DNA of 64,000 nucleotides from Pseudeuparius sepicola (Eukaryota > Arthropoda > Insecta > Coleoptera > Anthribidae). This document shows positions 23,317 to 32,915 of the stretch, one piece after another. How positions within the stretch are numbered: the stretch's first letter is position 1; each line of letters begins with the position of its first letter. Under the pieces are notes generated by a model. It did not search any database. It worked only from the letters and a program-made list of their open reading frames with translations, and was not told the origin of the DNA. The stretch covers positions 125,365,373 through 125,429,372 of the forward strand of contig OY987299.1 of the NCBI GenBank assembly GCA_963920635.1, read 5' to 3'. The position numbers and the translations under genes were made by a program.

Positions 23317-24611
23317 TACAGGGCGATTCACGTAAGTGGTTCATTAAATGCTTGTGAAAAGACAGTCCAAAAAGATATAACACACTATATGTCTAAATGA
23401 AGCGGTTGCTTCGTTATTACGCAAAATACGTATTTTTGCTGCTCCATATCAAGAAACAACGGACCTTTTCTAATAGGCGGCCATGGATTTTTCATTTGTG
23501 ATTGTCATTTATTGTGTTCCAAACAATAAAATATTAACTGTTGACAAGAATGTCTCAAATTAACTATTCTACCTAACGAAGAAATTTTGAATATGTTTTA
23601 CACTCATGGAGAGTGTAAAAGAATTTTAGAAAGAACAATTAGAGTTTTTAATGGAAGGCATTTACATTTACCACCTTTGACGAAAAGAAAATTCAGAAAG
23701 TTCGAACGAAATTTCATAGTCCATGGCAAGGTCCAAACAAAGAGAAGCAAATGTAAATACGTAACAGGTAAATAGCATAATGTGAATAAAGTGTTTTACT
23801 TATATATATGTAGTTTCTTGTTTTTTCTTCTAGTACCTATTATTATGTAATTGTTAGTAGTATTTAATTTTGTATTGTTGCTTCTCAGGGAAAAAATATT
23901 ATTAAATAGCCCTTAACCTTGTCATATAATTGCGTTATTTCATTTTCCATGGCACCCTATAATGTGACGCTCCTTGAGAAATGGCATCTTTCTTGATACA
24001 GAGCAGAAAAAATACGTGTTTTGCGTAATAACGAAGCAACTGCTTCATTTAGACATATAGTGTGTTATATCTTTTTGAACTTCACAAGCATTTCAATGGT
24101 GCAATAAAAAAAATATGGGTTCCATTTGAAAAAAAGAGATTTTTCAATTTTTCGATGTTGATATTGGGAATTTTTTACCGAACACCCTGTAAAATATTTT
24201 GAAATGGCATACAGACTATTTAATAAAGTTGACTTTCGCCTACGACAGTCCAAAATTTCAGTTTTCCAGATTCATAAATTTCAAAGTTATCATCACTATG
24301 GTAAGCTGCAACACTCAAAAAAAAAAATTGCGAATATCTCGAAAAGGGTTAGGAATAGGGTATAGTGTACACATTATATTCAGAAAAAAGATTTGGAATT
24401 TGGAACCAAATGGTGTAATAATATATGGGGTGTTCTATTTGAAATAACAAAGTTGCTCTCGACTTCCGGTATAACCGGAAGTGATCGGAAGTTAAAAATA
24501 TCTTAGAAAGAAAGTTTACAACCTGTTATATAAGTAACCAAAATTTCAAATCAAAGTTCGCACTCCTTCCCCGTAAACTTCTAATGAACCACTTACGTGA
24601 ATCACCCTGTA
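23317..24611. mobile_element. Foldback transposon, TACAGGGCGATTCACG family, intact copy (DIRS empty site)
   Basis: Ends TACAGGGCGATTCACGTAAG and the complement finishing GTGAATCACCCTGTA extend through AGTGGTTCATTA. It contains a transposase-like first exon (23550-23767) and, downstream, the TATTTAATTTTGTATTG stretch (23861-23877). That stretch is intact here but is split by the DIRS element in the second copy (36601-36790 plus 45085-45797). The interior also has inverted segments (AATAACGAAGCAACTGCTTC mirrored). Confidence 0.88.
23550..23767 (+). pseudogene. DUF4817-like helix-turn-helix exon of a transposase
   Basis: From 23593 the frame reads MFYTHGECKRILERTIRVFN, then PPLTKRKFRKFERNF and HGKVQTKR. 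This follows the layout of the insect DUF4817 N-terminal domain (short helix, YGE-x-N/K-x-R-x-A-x-x-Y, P-SR-TF-RL-RRL-ETGSV), which in full genes precedes a Tc1/mariner-like DDE transposase. An upstream ATG at 23550 is one base out of frame because of an indel near 23572. The exon ends at a good donor, ACAG|GTAAAT (23767/23768). No DDE exon follows, so this is the retained 5' exon of a deletion derivative. Family assignment is from memory. Confidence 0.5.
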
Positions 24612-25563
24612 TATTGTGTTAACAACTGACCAGGTAATTTGCCCTGAACCTGAACTAACACTATATTAAAGACCTGTGCAGTGTGGATAGCGCTGTTATT
24701 TTGGTATCTTTTGAAATGAAGTCCATGGCTTGATATTGTAGTGTTAAGTAAAGCATAGAAAGCATTATGTAGGGGACTGTTGCTTTTCTTTGGGACTTTA
24801 AACAAATTTTTCTATTTTCATTCTTGCATAAGTTTTAAAACACTACAATATAATATTATATAGAATTCTCGCTACTTCAACTGGTTGAATAGACTATTCC
24901 GTAATTCCAAAAGAGTGTTTATTAATCTAATAGTCTGCATACAATTTTCTTCATATGTGCGTGTTATACCACAAACAAATGCAAAGACAATTTTGTCACG
25001 ATTAGAAAAACATAAATCGCCGGACATTTAAAAAACTGACCTACCTATCCTATAACCCGTAATAAGTCGTTTACTAGCGCCATTTCAGATCGCAAACAAT
25101 GACATTATGACGTCATGCTCATTAATATAGTTTTGGTACACGTGTACCATAACATGTATTTTCTGGTCCACCCTTATATTTGATCACCCTGTAGGGTTAT
25201 TACGTACGTGCAAACTCATCAAAATGTCGAAGTTCGGCCAATCCGCTCCATCCAATGCCACGATCAATCTTTATCCTAATTAAATACGATCCGGAGATTG
25301 AGAAATTCATATATTGATAGAGGCCATTCAGAGGTAGCCTCGATGGCGCTGGATTTACCAGGGTCATAATATGTTTAGGTAATTTTCCGGGAAAAATTCA
25401 GATGAAAAGATTGAAGGTAATCCGATTCTGAGCCTATTTAAATGAAAATGCTTTAAATCTTTCAGTACAAGCCTCCTAGATGAGAAGTAGTATAGTAGGC
25501 CTCTAGATGAACTATCAAATTTTAATTCCTTTTTACTTTCTTGAACGTTCTTATTTTTGGATA
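24612..25563. other. Unassigned DNA with one orphan transposon end
   Basis: A lone ATCACCCTGTA terminus lies near 25183-25193 without a visible partner. Otherwise no gene or repeat is recognised. Confidence 0.4.
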
Positions 25564-26268
25564 TACAGGGTGAGTCACATCTAAAGGCAGAGCCGAAAAC
25601 GAAAGGTAGAACTCGCTAAAATAAGCACATATGCTTAATAAACATTAGCCCAAAAAAGCTTGGTTCTCCATATACAGAGTGTTGAAAATTTTCCAAAAAT
25701 AACATATTTTTTTAATTTCTTTCGATCCCATTTAGGAATTCCAACCAAATTTGGTACACATTATACACTGGACGGTTGCCATTTTGTGGAATAATTTGAC
25801 CCCGTTCCGATCACCAGCGGCGTAGGTACAAGTAGTTACTGTAAATAATTGTAGAGAAAAAGTAGTACGCAAAACCAAAAATTTTACCTTTTTTGGATAG
25901 CCCATTTAATTTGGAACAAAAAGTGCCTCTTGGTATTTTTTTATTTCTGGTACAGTTTCTTCGTAATTTCGGATTTTTTAAACTAGTGTCAAGGTGATTA
26001 TGCTGGCATTTAAAATAAAATTATTTGTATCTACGCCGCTGCTCATCTGAACAGGGCCAAATTATTGCACAAAATGACAACCCATAATATGTATAAAATA
26101 ATTCCTAAATGTGCTAGAAAAAAATTAAAAAATATTTGGAAAAGTTTCAACACTCTGTATATGGAGAACCAAGCGTTTTTGAGCTAATGTTTATTAAGCA
26201 TATGTGCTTATTTTAGCGAATTCTACCTTCTGTTTTCGGGTCTGCCTTTAGATGTGACTCACCCTGTA
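25564..26268. mobile_element. Foldback element, TACAGGGTGAGTCACATC family
   Basis: Ends TACAGGGTGAGTCACATCTA and its complement pair nearly throughout, with arms of about 270 bp on each side. 705 bp, TA at both ends, no coding capacity. Confidence 0.87.
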
Positions 26269-27180
26269 TAGAAAAGTCATAATAGAGGTTCCTATAGATT
26301 GAATTGAAATATCACAAAATCAATAATACAGGGTGTTTTAGAGATTTGAATAAATTTTTTAAGTGGAACACTGTATATTTTCATTTTTCTGAAATTGACA
26401 CTTCATCCCGATTCATCCGAAGGGAAATGGTAGATTTCCTACTGACAGACTGAATCGATGTAGTAAGTTCTCAAGTTTCTAGAAAACTCACCTCTAGTAA
26501 CGGTATGTATTGTTTTTTTTAATTAATTTAATTTTCAAAGGACTGAAAGTAATTTTGTGTATATTTTACTGACCGTATATGTAATAAAACATGCCGTATA
26601 CAAAAGGACTACTCCATATGTAAACGGATTGAAGATATTATTCCATATGTATAAGAAGCTTGTCCTGCAACAAACGGTCTAGTCGGTTTGCAAAAGGACT
26701 AGTACATTTATATATACGGTCTATCTGCAACTGGACCATATTATATCACAGAGAGATTTAAACAGACAGAATGTATGTGCAATCTTTTCCAGAGTGTTGC
26801 GACGTCCGCCATTTCTGAATTATCCCTTCCTTTTTTATAGAGGCCCACAAAAGAAGGATTGCTCAACTTTCACAGCCTGCAGAATGGAACTCCCTGTATA
26901 TTTTTTGTTCAAATTTGGTATACGGGGTTTTAAGTTGTTCTGATTAACGCTGTGGTGTCAGATTTTAAATAAAAAAATCGCTAAATGGTTTTCGACATTT
27001 TTTACTAGAAAAAAAAAATTGTAGTAGGCCTTGAAAATTGACATTAAGACCTGAAATTTTGCACCAACGTAGAGTTTTTTGTGGCCTATTTTTAGAAAAA
27101 AAAACGCGGCTAAAATCGGATGGAGAATACAAATTTTACGGGGGTGTTCGCACTTAAGATGAAACACCCTGTATATCTCG
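26269..27180. other. Orphan foldback ends and CGGTCTA-rich repeats
   Basis: A left terminus TACAGGGTGTTTTAGAGATT at 26327 and a right terminus AGATGAAACACCCTGTA at 27173 are not a pair, since their subterminal sequences differ. Part of 26930-27173 resembles the arm of the 7.3-10.7 kb element. Between them, 26570-26750 contains degenerate ACGGTCTA and CCGTATA motifs that recur at 27530-27660. Confidence 0.5.
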
Positions 27181-27366
27181 TGAAGTATTATAGTTAAAAA
27201 TCTTCATAAGGAAAAGTTGTAGAGAATGTAATAATGTACACATAAGAAAAAAAATTGCAAACAAAAGTTTGCAAAACCACCCCTATTGGGTGGTTCGTAA
27301 CACGACTTCGATGGTGATTTTTCGGGGTTATACTCAGGACGCTACCCACAACCAACCCTGAAAGAA
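27181..27366 (+). repeat. Structured dispersed repeat S, copy 1
   Basis: About 185 bp that is nearly identical to 60717-60902. It includes two adjacent hairpins, TTGCAAACAAAAGTTTGCAA and ACCACCCCTATTGGGTGGT, then TTCGTAACACGACTTCGATG and GGACGCTACCCACAACCAAC. No coding. It could be a SINE body or MITE core. Confidence 0.75.
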
Positions 27367-27529
27367 TTATTTTTTTCTACATGTATAATTTTCTTGGACT
27401 ATTAGTATATTGTGTAGATTTTTTTGCAAAATACTTACTAAAAGGAAGGCATATCCTTCATTAATGGGCCCTGATTAATATAAAAAAGAAGGGTATAATT
27501 TAATGCGATTGCACCTACAGTCTGAATGT

Positions 27530-27670
27530 CAATAGTCGTATATTAACGGTCTAGTCCGTATATGAAATACCATCTTATTTACATACGGTCTAAGCCATTT
27601 AGGCCGTATAGATATGACTTAGACCATATATACATACGGTCTGTTTTCATATATATGGCCTGTAACATGT
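27530..27670. repeat. Degenerate CGGTCTA/CCGTATA repeat cluster
   Basis: Repeated short blocks such as ACGGTCTAGTCCGTATATG, CATACGGTCTAAGCC, GGCCGTATAG and ATACGGTCTG occur in both orientations within about 140 bp. A related cluster lies at 26570-26750. Confidence 0.5.
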
Positions 27671-27839
27671 ATATAAAAGTTGCAGATAATAAATGGAAGT
27701 TTCTTAGGGCTGTAAATACTATATTTTATACATGGTGTCTCGCAAAACCATGAAAAACGGAACAAAGTGTCTACATACAAGTCCATAAAATCTCTCAAAG
27801 TGCTGATTTTTTAAAACTATATAGGGGTCAAGAGTTTCA

Positions 27840-28200
27840 AGGGTTTCCTGTTGTGGCACACCACCGACTGGCAGCACAGAATAAAATAAATAGCTCCGCA
27901 ATACTCGTTACTCTGTGCTGGCAAGCCTCTGTAATGGCGTAAATAAAACCACGTGTTCAATGACGTTCCGCGATTGGTCGGTAGGCTATAAAATTTCACC
28001 CGAGTCGGCAACAGGGACGTACTCGATCGCAAAAGTGTAGTTACGCGGTTTTACCTTGTTGTTTTCAGCTATTTATTTTGTTGTATATTGTAAAACTAAA
28101 ATTAAATAAAGGTCGTGCCTCAGTGCGGCCCTGGCGAATATTTTAACTCACGTGCTCTTGTTTACGCCAGGCGTAAGAGTTGCTCGATTTTACTATAGTT
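27840..28200 (+). promoter_or_regulatory. Possible solo LTR or promoter-like segment upstream of the gene pair
   Basis: The order resembles an LTR: GCTATAAAAT TATA-like box at about 27986, a downstream start-like region, and AAATAAAG polyadenylation-like signal near 28105, in a locally GC-richer block. No second copy, TG/CA boundary or target duplication could be fixed, so it may simply be unique upstream DNA of the 28.7 kb gene. Confidence 0.25.
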
Positions 28201-28657
28201 CGTTTATAATTTCTGCGGCGATTTTGATTTTGACATACTCGATTTTTTATTGCTCTTTATTATCCGTATCCAGTTCGCCTTGTTCCACCATTTAGCCAAA
28301 GAAAAATTCCAGGAATTCCACAAATCCAATTTAGCTAAATTATCCCATTTTCGCGTGTCAACCACATGTTCACCTCCAATTTGTGCACGACACGAATTAA
28401 TCGAACCCTCATGCGGAACACGCATAAATGCTGGATTATGATTTTTAAAAAACCGCCGCCGGCCAACAGACCATAAACCCACACATCAAGACCAAAAAAC
28501 GCCGAGAAAAAAAGCAGTTCAAGACCGATTGCCTGGCGGCGCTTTCACCGCCCAGCTGCATCAAAACAAAGTGCACGCGGGGCGACCTTCAAAACCGGCC
28601 AAATCACCCGTGCAAATCGGACCTAATCTAATTTCGGTTCAAGTTCGACGAACTGAA

Positions 28658-28692
28658 TATATAAACCGCCGCGCCACACACAGCCGTCATTC
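28658..28692 (+). promoter_or_regulatory. Core promoter of the 28.7 kb gene (TATA plus initiator)
   Basis: TATATAAA at 28658-28665 is followed by the arthropod initiator TCATTC at 28687-28692. The initiator A (28689) is 31 bp from the start of the TATA box, the expected spacing, and gives a 5' UTR of about 17 nt. The same geometry is seen at the paralogue. Confidence 0.75.
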
Positions 28693-28705
28693 CGAGAACG
28701 CGACA

Positions 28706-29449
28706 ATGGCCCAAACAACCGAATTCTTGCTGGTGTGCCTGTGCTTCGTGCTGGTCAGCGGCAAGAGCGTCTCGGACGTCGACATCGAGGAGAAAGTCGA
28801 AGAGGGGCTCAAGCAGGTCGGCGCCGAGTTCGAGACTGGCGGCGGCAAGGCGTACAGAGAGGCGAAATACTCGACCGGAGGCGGCAAGGGCGACAAGGGG
28901 TACGAGGGCTACCACGAGGCGGAGAAGGCCGCCAAGGGCCGCTACGACAAGGCCGGCGAGAAGAAGGCCTACGCCGAGGCCGGCGGAGTGAAGAAATCCC
29001 ACAACCGCGACGACGGATACTACGCGAAAGCGGACAAAGCGGAGAAGGGGGAGAAGGGGTACAGCTACGCGGAGAAGGGCAGCTACGCCAAGGGGCACAG
29101 CGTGAAGGGGGAGCACAACATACACAAGCTCGACGAGTACAAGAAGAAGACGACCTTCTTCGACGAGGACCGCGACGAGGGCTTCAAGGAGAAGCACGGC
29201 GCGTACGACGCCAAGGTGGCGGGCAAGAAGGGCGGGTACAAGAAGGGCGGCGACGCCAAGAAGGTGTTCTTCGGCGCGGTGTACGGGGTGGCCGGGCAAG
29301 GGGAGAAGGGCGGATATTACTTCGACAAGGCGGCGTTCGACAAGGAGGCCGGCAAGGACACCTTCTTCAACAAGATAGCGGAGTTCGCCGATAAGGGGGC
29401 CGCCGGGGCGTTCAAGCGGTACGGGTACAGTGATGGCGACAAGTACTAG
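28706..29449 (+). CDS. Secreted Lys/Gly/Tyr-rich protein, paralogue 1
   Basis: 247 aa. The ATG at 28706 is chosen because it follows the TATA/initiator pair by a short leader and begins a classical signal peptide (hydrophobic LLVCLCFVLV, cleavage likely after about residue 19). An upstream in-frame extension to 28529 lies before the promoter and is rejected. The mature chain starts with an acidic amphipathic stretch (DVDIEEKVEEGLKQV), then imperfect KGxKGY/AEKA repeats. The core, residues 113-175, includes YAKGHSVKGEHNIHK, FFDEDRDEGFKEKHG and YDAKVAGK and is shared with paralogue 2. The Gly/Ala/Phe-rich tail has no Cys. Third codon positions are almost all G or C, unlike the region. The pattern resembles the insect DUF4779 group (from memory, function unknown). 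Extracellular or cuticular location is inferred from the signal peptide and composition. AATAAA lies at 29502. Confidence 0.88.
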   Translation: MAQTTEFLLVCLCFVLVSGKSVSDVDIEEKVEEGLKQVGAEFETGGGKAYREAKYSTGGGKGDKGYEGYHEAEKAAKGRYDKAGEKKAYAEAGGVKKSHNRDDGYYAKADKAEKGEKGYSYAEKGSYAKGHSVKGEHNIHKLDEYKKKTTFFDEDRDEGFKEKHGAYDAKVAGKKGGYKKGGDAKKVFFGAVYGVAGQGEKGGYYFDKAAFDKEAGKDTFFNKIAEFADKGAAGAFKRYGYSDGDKY

Positions 29450-29501
29450 GGCGACTTAATTTTTTTTTGTTTTATTGTTATCTATTGTAAGGTTTTTAGT
29501 C

Positions 29502-29507
29502 AATAAA
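29502..29507 (+). terminator. Polyadenylation signal of paralogue 1
   Basis: AATAAA 53 bp after the stop codon, followed by T-rich sequence. Confidence 0.7.
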
Positions 29508-29665
29508 GGATATTTATTTTTGGTTATCTTGAAGAGTTGAATTTGCGTTTTAATATTTACCCATATTGAAGCAAAGATATACTGATTCCAAACATGGAAC
29601 CACTCGAGGATATTTTAATGAGCATACTGTTGGTTATTACAACAATAACGATAATAATTTTAGAA

Positions 29666-29772
29666 TATAGTGAATACCATGAAACTTGATCCATGCGTCA
29701 CAATAGTCAGCAATGCAATTTCCATTGTCAATCATTGTGACGCAGGGATCAAGGTTCGTGGTATTCACTATA
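29666..29772. mobile_element. 107-bp palindromic MITE between the paralogues
   Basis: TATAGTGAATACCATGAAAC is mirrored by GTGGTATTCACTATA, and GATCCATGCGTCACAAT by ATTGTGACGCAGGGATC, leaving a loop of about 28 bp. It sits about 160 bp past the polyadenylation signal of paralogue 1. Confidence 0.75.
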
Positions 29773-30930
29773 GTTGCGTTTATATTGATTAACTAACATT
29801 AATGAAAATTCTCAAAATTTAAAATAGTGCGGAAATAAAGTTTTCCTCGAATCAAATTTCTCGAAGAATGTTGGAATAATATACTACTAGGTAGAAGAAG
29901 CGCCACTAAAAGAAGAAAGCTAAAGCCAAAGTTACAGGTTTTGCAGTTAATTTTAAGTCTTTATTGTAGTAGTTACATACCTAGTATGGGTTATCAGGCT
30001 CTTACAACTAAGATTTTTTAAATTGTATTTCCTCCAGCTTTGTTCCAACAATAGTTCTGAACCAGTTCTAGCGGATCAGGATACAGAAAAGTAATTCCAG
30101 GACTGTTTTTAACCAATTAGATCGCTGAAGACGCTGGGAACTGTTGTTGGAATAAACCCCATAACTCTTAATATATAAAAGTCATTTTTCAAGGATATAA
30201 CAACGTTGTTAGGGCACATCGTTACAAATTAAATATAGAAAATTTTTGTATTATAACTATGAGGGTATTTGGGATATCGGCTTAATTTTTGAACGAAACC
30301 TTTCTTTCCCATGCAAGCCATTCATGAGAAAATTTATTCATTTTGGCATTGTTTTTATGATTAATTGATTGTATTTTTCAATAAAATAAAATTGAAAATT
30401 TGATATTAACAGTATATTAACAGACATTAACTACTGAACTACTAAGCAATAACAGATAAATTATTCTTAAAATATTCAATTTTTCCAAACTACGAAAAAG
30501 ATGTCCAAGGTAAACCAACGCTTATAACGTTATTTAATTTTAATAGTTTACCTATTATAGTGTTTCCACAATAAAAATATGAAAAGAGAAATTATGTACA
30601 ATTTTTATTTTTCTTATTAAATTCCATTATTCATTTTTTTATTACTCAGTTTACAGTATTTGAGCAATAAAATATACCAAGCAAAATGTATTATGTATCA
30701 TTTGGATTCATTTCTTGAAAATTTCCAATTCATTTTTGTATTACTCAACTCCAAAACCTTACCTAATAATCTTACCATTATCCAAACCAACTGTATATGC
30801 AGATAATAGTGATAATCAAAACATTGAAGATCATCCCGAACTCACCGCAACCTTAATTAACAAACTAACGAACCGTGAAATTTTAATCGACTTTTTTGGT
30901 TCCTGGTCCCCGCTCAAGGTACCTGGCCTA
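29773..30930. other. Intergenic DNA between the two paralogues
   Basis: AT-rich, with no paired repeat ends or gene. The last 250 bp should contain the upstream control region of paralogue 2. Confidence 0.5.
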
Positions 30931-30932
30931 AA

Positions 30933-30967
30933 TATAAAATTAAAAAACCACTTCATCTGTGTCATTC
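30933..30967 (+). promoter_or_regulatory. Core promoter of the 31.0 kb gene (TATA plus initiator)
   Basis: TATAAAA at 30933-30939 and TCATTC at 30962-30967. The initiator A is 31 bp from the TATA start, exactly as at paralogue 1, and the start ATG follows 32 bp later. Confidence 0.72.
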
Positions 30968-30995
30968 CATAATCTAATTTCAAACGTTCGAGAAG

Positions 30996-31493
30996 ATGTT
31001 GATGACAGTTTCGATAGTGCTTCTGTCCGTTGCAGTGGTGTTATCCGAAAGTGTTCTAGACGAAGACATTGAAAAGAAGGTTGATGAAGGCTTGGAAAAT
31101 ATTTTGAAAGACTTTGACAAAGGCGAGGAAAAACCTAAGAAGCAATTTAAAAGTTTCTACGATGACCACGATGGCAGCGGTGAAAAAAGTGATACAAATA
31201 AACAAAATAAGGACTGGATTTATATAATCGGAGAAAAAGGCGACAAAGGTTACAGTTTTGCTGAGAAAGGGATTTACACAAAAGGGCATAGCACCAAGGG
31301 TGAGCACAACCTTCACAAAGAGGAAGACTTTAAGAATCAAACGAAATTCTTTGACGACGGCGTGGTGCGCGGTTTTAAAGAAAAACATGGATTCTACGAC
31401 ACTCGGGTAGCAGGAAAAGCTAAGGGTGGTTCCAAAAAAGAGGCCGACGAAAAGAATATGCTTTTTGGTGATTATTTCAGGTACTTCAGGTGA
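30996..31493 (+). CDS. Secreted Lys/Gly/Asp-rich protein, paralogue 2
   Basis: 165 aa. The ATG at 30996 follows the TATA/initiator pair and opens a signal peptide (MLMTVSIVLLSVAVVLSES). Then come an acidic stretch (LDEDIEKKVDEGLENI) matching that of paralogue 1, an Asp/Lys linker, and the shared core at residues 80-141: GEKGDKGYSFAEKG, KGHSTKGEHNLHK, KFFDD, GFKEKHGFYDTRVAGK. Unlike paralogue 1 it lacks the Ala/Gly repeats and uses AT-rich codons. The frame stops early (LFGDYFRYFR). A one-base shift in the CTTTTTGG run near 31460 would open a further frame of about 30 codons ending at a TAG at 31555-31557, so the C-terminus may be a recent truncation or a sequence error. Secretion is inferred; biochemical function is unknown. 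Confidence 0.82.
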   Translation: MLMTVSIVLLSVAVVLSESVLDEDIEKKVDEGLENILKDFDKGEEKPKKQFKSFYDDHDGSGEKSDTNKQNKDWIYIIGEKGDKGYSFAEKGIYTKGHSTKGEHNLHKEEDFKNQTKFFDDGVVRGFKEKHGFYDTRVAGKAKGGSKKEADEKNMLFGDYFRYFR

Positions 31494-31628
31494 AGCGTCC
31501 GAAAAGGAAGAAGTTTTTTTGAAGAAACTCTTCAAAATGTTTGATGACAAAAATTAGTGTATAGTGCCTAATTTTTTACGAAAAAGTGTTTTCTGGCTGT
31601 AACTTTATGTATATAATATGGTCAGTAT

Positions 31629-31634
31629 AATAAA
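31629..31634 (+). terminator. Polyadenylation signal of paralogue 2
   Basis: AATAAA about 135 bp after the annotated stop. Confidence 0.6.
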
Positions 31635-31825
31635 GACTGGTAATTTCTAGTGGGTGTAAATTTTAGTTAGTAAAATTAGAAAGAGTTGTGTTTTTTTTTT
31701 GTAGCTATAAAATGCGTAGAAAAATATCGTTTGCAGCACATCAATACCGGTATATCTTAGACGATAAAAATATGATAGAAGAAGAATATGAAAATGGTAT
31801 ACGCTAACTGCCTATAAATTATGCA

Positions 31826-32657
31826 CAGTGGCGTAGCCGAAAATATAACTACTTATAATGTTAAAAAAGCAGATTTAAAAATGCAAGTAAATATATAAAT
31901 ATGAAAAAGGACAAAATGTAAACAAACTTTGATCTGTTCAGAAACATTTATATATATAAAACATATATCCTGTATAGTCATATGAATAAGACGGTTTTTT
32001 AGACAATGAAAGAGAGAATACACTGCTCTTGCCTACCCTGCTGTGTATTAGATTTTGTTATACGTCGTTTTGAACGATGATATGTGGCAGACAAAGCGAG
32101 TACGTTGTGAGTTAATTTCGTGAATTTGTGAATTAAAAGTCACAGAGATTAAGGGGAAAATATACTCTTACGATGGTGAATTGTTCCTCGTTTGGTTGCG
32201 AAAGCAGAAGTGAAAAGCAAGAGCCTGGGATTTCGTTTCGCAGGTAAATATTTAACAAGCTACCTTTGAAAGATGCCCTAAAACTTTATTTTTTCTCAAT
32301 ATAACTTCTTCAAATCTCTTCTACCTTTTAGAATGATAAAGAGCATTGTTTTGTTTGTAAATAGGGCCAATATAATTATTTTTTAACATCGTTTTTATTG
32401 AAAATTTCTTAATTGATTATGATACTTTCATAAACTATGTGCTGGTTTCCATGGGCGTGCATTATTTATTTTATTTTGATTGATTCGAAATCGCCACAAA
32501 TAAATATATTTCAGCATTTGACACTAGCTTTACATTTGGGAAATTATCTGCAAATAAATACCAATATTTCAAATTACATGTAAGTCAAAATTAACTACCT
32601 TTTCATTTTAACATTTTTGTGCTATTGGCTAAAAACGCGTCTCATGCTACGCCACTG
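31826..32657 (+). mobile_element. CAGTGGCGTAGC-ended DNA element carrying a THAP exon
   Basis: Ends CAGTGGCGTAGC and GCTACGCCACTG are exact 12-bp inverted repeats, 832 bp apart. The flanks do not show a convincing target duplication. The interior has a THAP-type first exon with promoter-like upstream DNA and no later exons, as expected of an internally deleted transposon. These ends resemble those of the hAT elements here, but THAP domains are better known from P and Kolobok-type transposases, so the superfamily is open. Confidence 0.6.
32173..32243 (+). pseudogene. THAP zinc-finger first exon (71 nt)
   Basis: The exon reads MVNCSSFGCESRSEKQEPGI then SFRR, and ends at a strong donor CGCAG|GTAAAT (32243/32244) in phase 2. 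This matches the start of THAP domains: M-x-x-C-x4-C followed by x(n)-SFHRFP. THAP genes commonly split codon-wise right there (human THAP1 exon 1 is also 71 coding nt, from memory). The next exon, with W, C and H ligands, is not found within the element; the nearest acceptor gives no THAP sequence. It therefore encodes only an N-terminal stub. Confidence 0.6.
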
Positions 32658-32915
32658 GCCTGTCGAGCGATGTGGCAGTCGGTAACACGGCCGCGGGCGC
32701 TGTTAGGCGTCCTCTCTTTTACCTTGTCTAAGGGTGGTTTAGTAGTTATGTCATGTTTATTCAACTTTTTCTGTTATTTGTTCATGATATTTTAGAAATA
32801 AAAACTGCACATTTTTAAAAAGGTAAATAAACAAACCTTCGCGATAAGAATCTCAACGCTTATGGAAAATTCCACAATAGGTGCCACGATATCAACAATT
32901 TGATAAGCTATAATA

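Noticed and set aside
25183..27173. Pairing the orphan TACAGGG ends at 25193, 26327 and 27173 into elements
   Set aside because: Their subterminal sequences do not match each other, so they are remnants of separate insertions.
27181..27366. CRISPR array or riboswitch
   Set aside because: There is no spacer-repeat pattern, and the context is eukaryotic; two hairpins alone are not enough.
28628..29299. Long minus-strand frame opposite paralogue 1 (223 codons)
   Set aside because: It is a shadow of the sense gene: with G/C at nearly every third position, stop codons are rare on the other strand. The product is a Leu/Val/Ala-rich string without domain.
28735..29394. Second plus-strand frame within paralogue 1 (219 codons, Arg/Gly-rich)
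   Set aside because: Same cause; it has no signal peptide or start context, and the other frame matches the paralogue.
31056..31550. Minus-strand frame opposite paralogue 2
   Set aside because: Antisense of Lys/Asp/Glu codons gives an open Phe/Leu/Val frame; no independent support.
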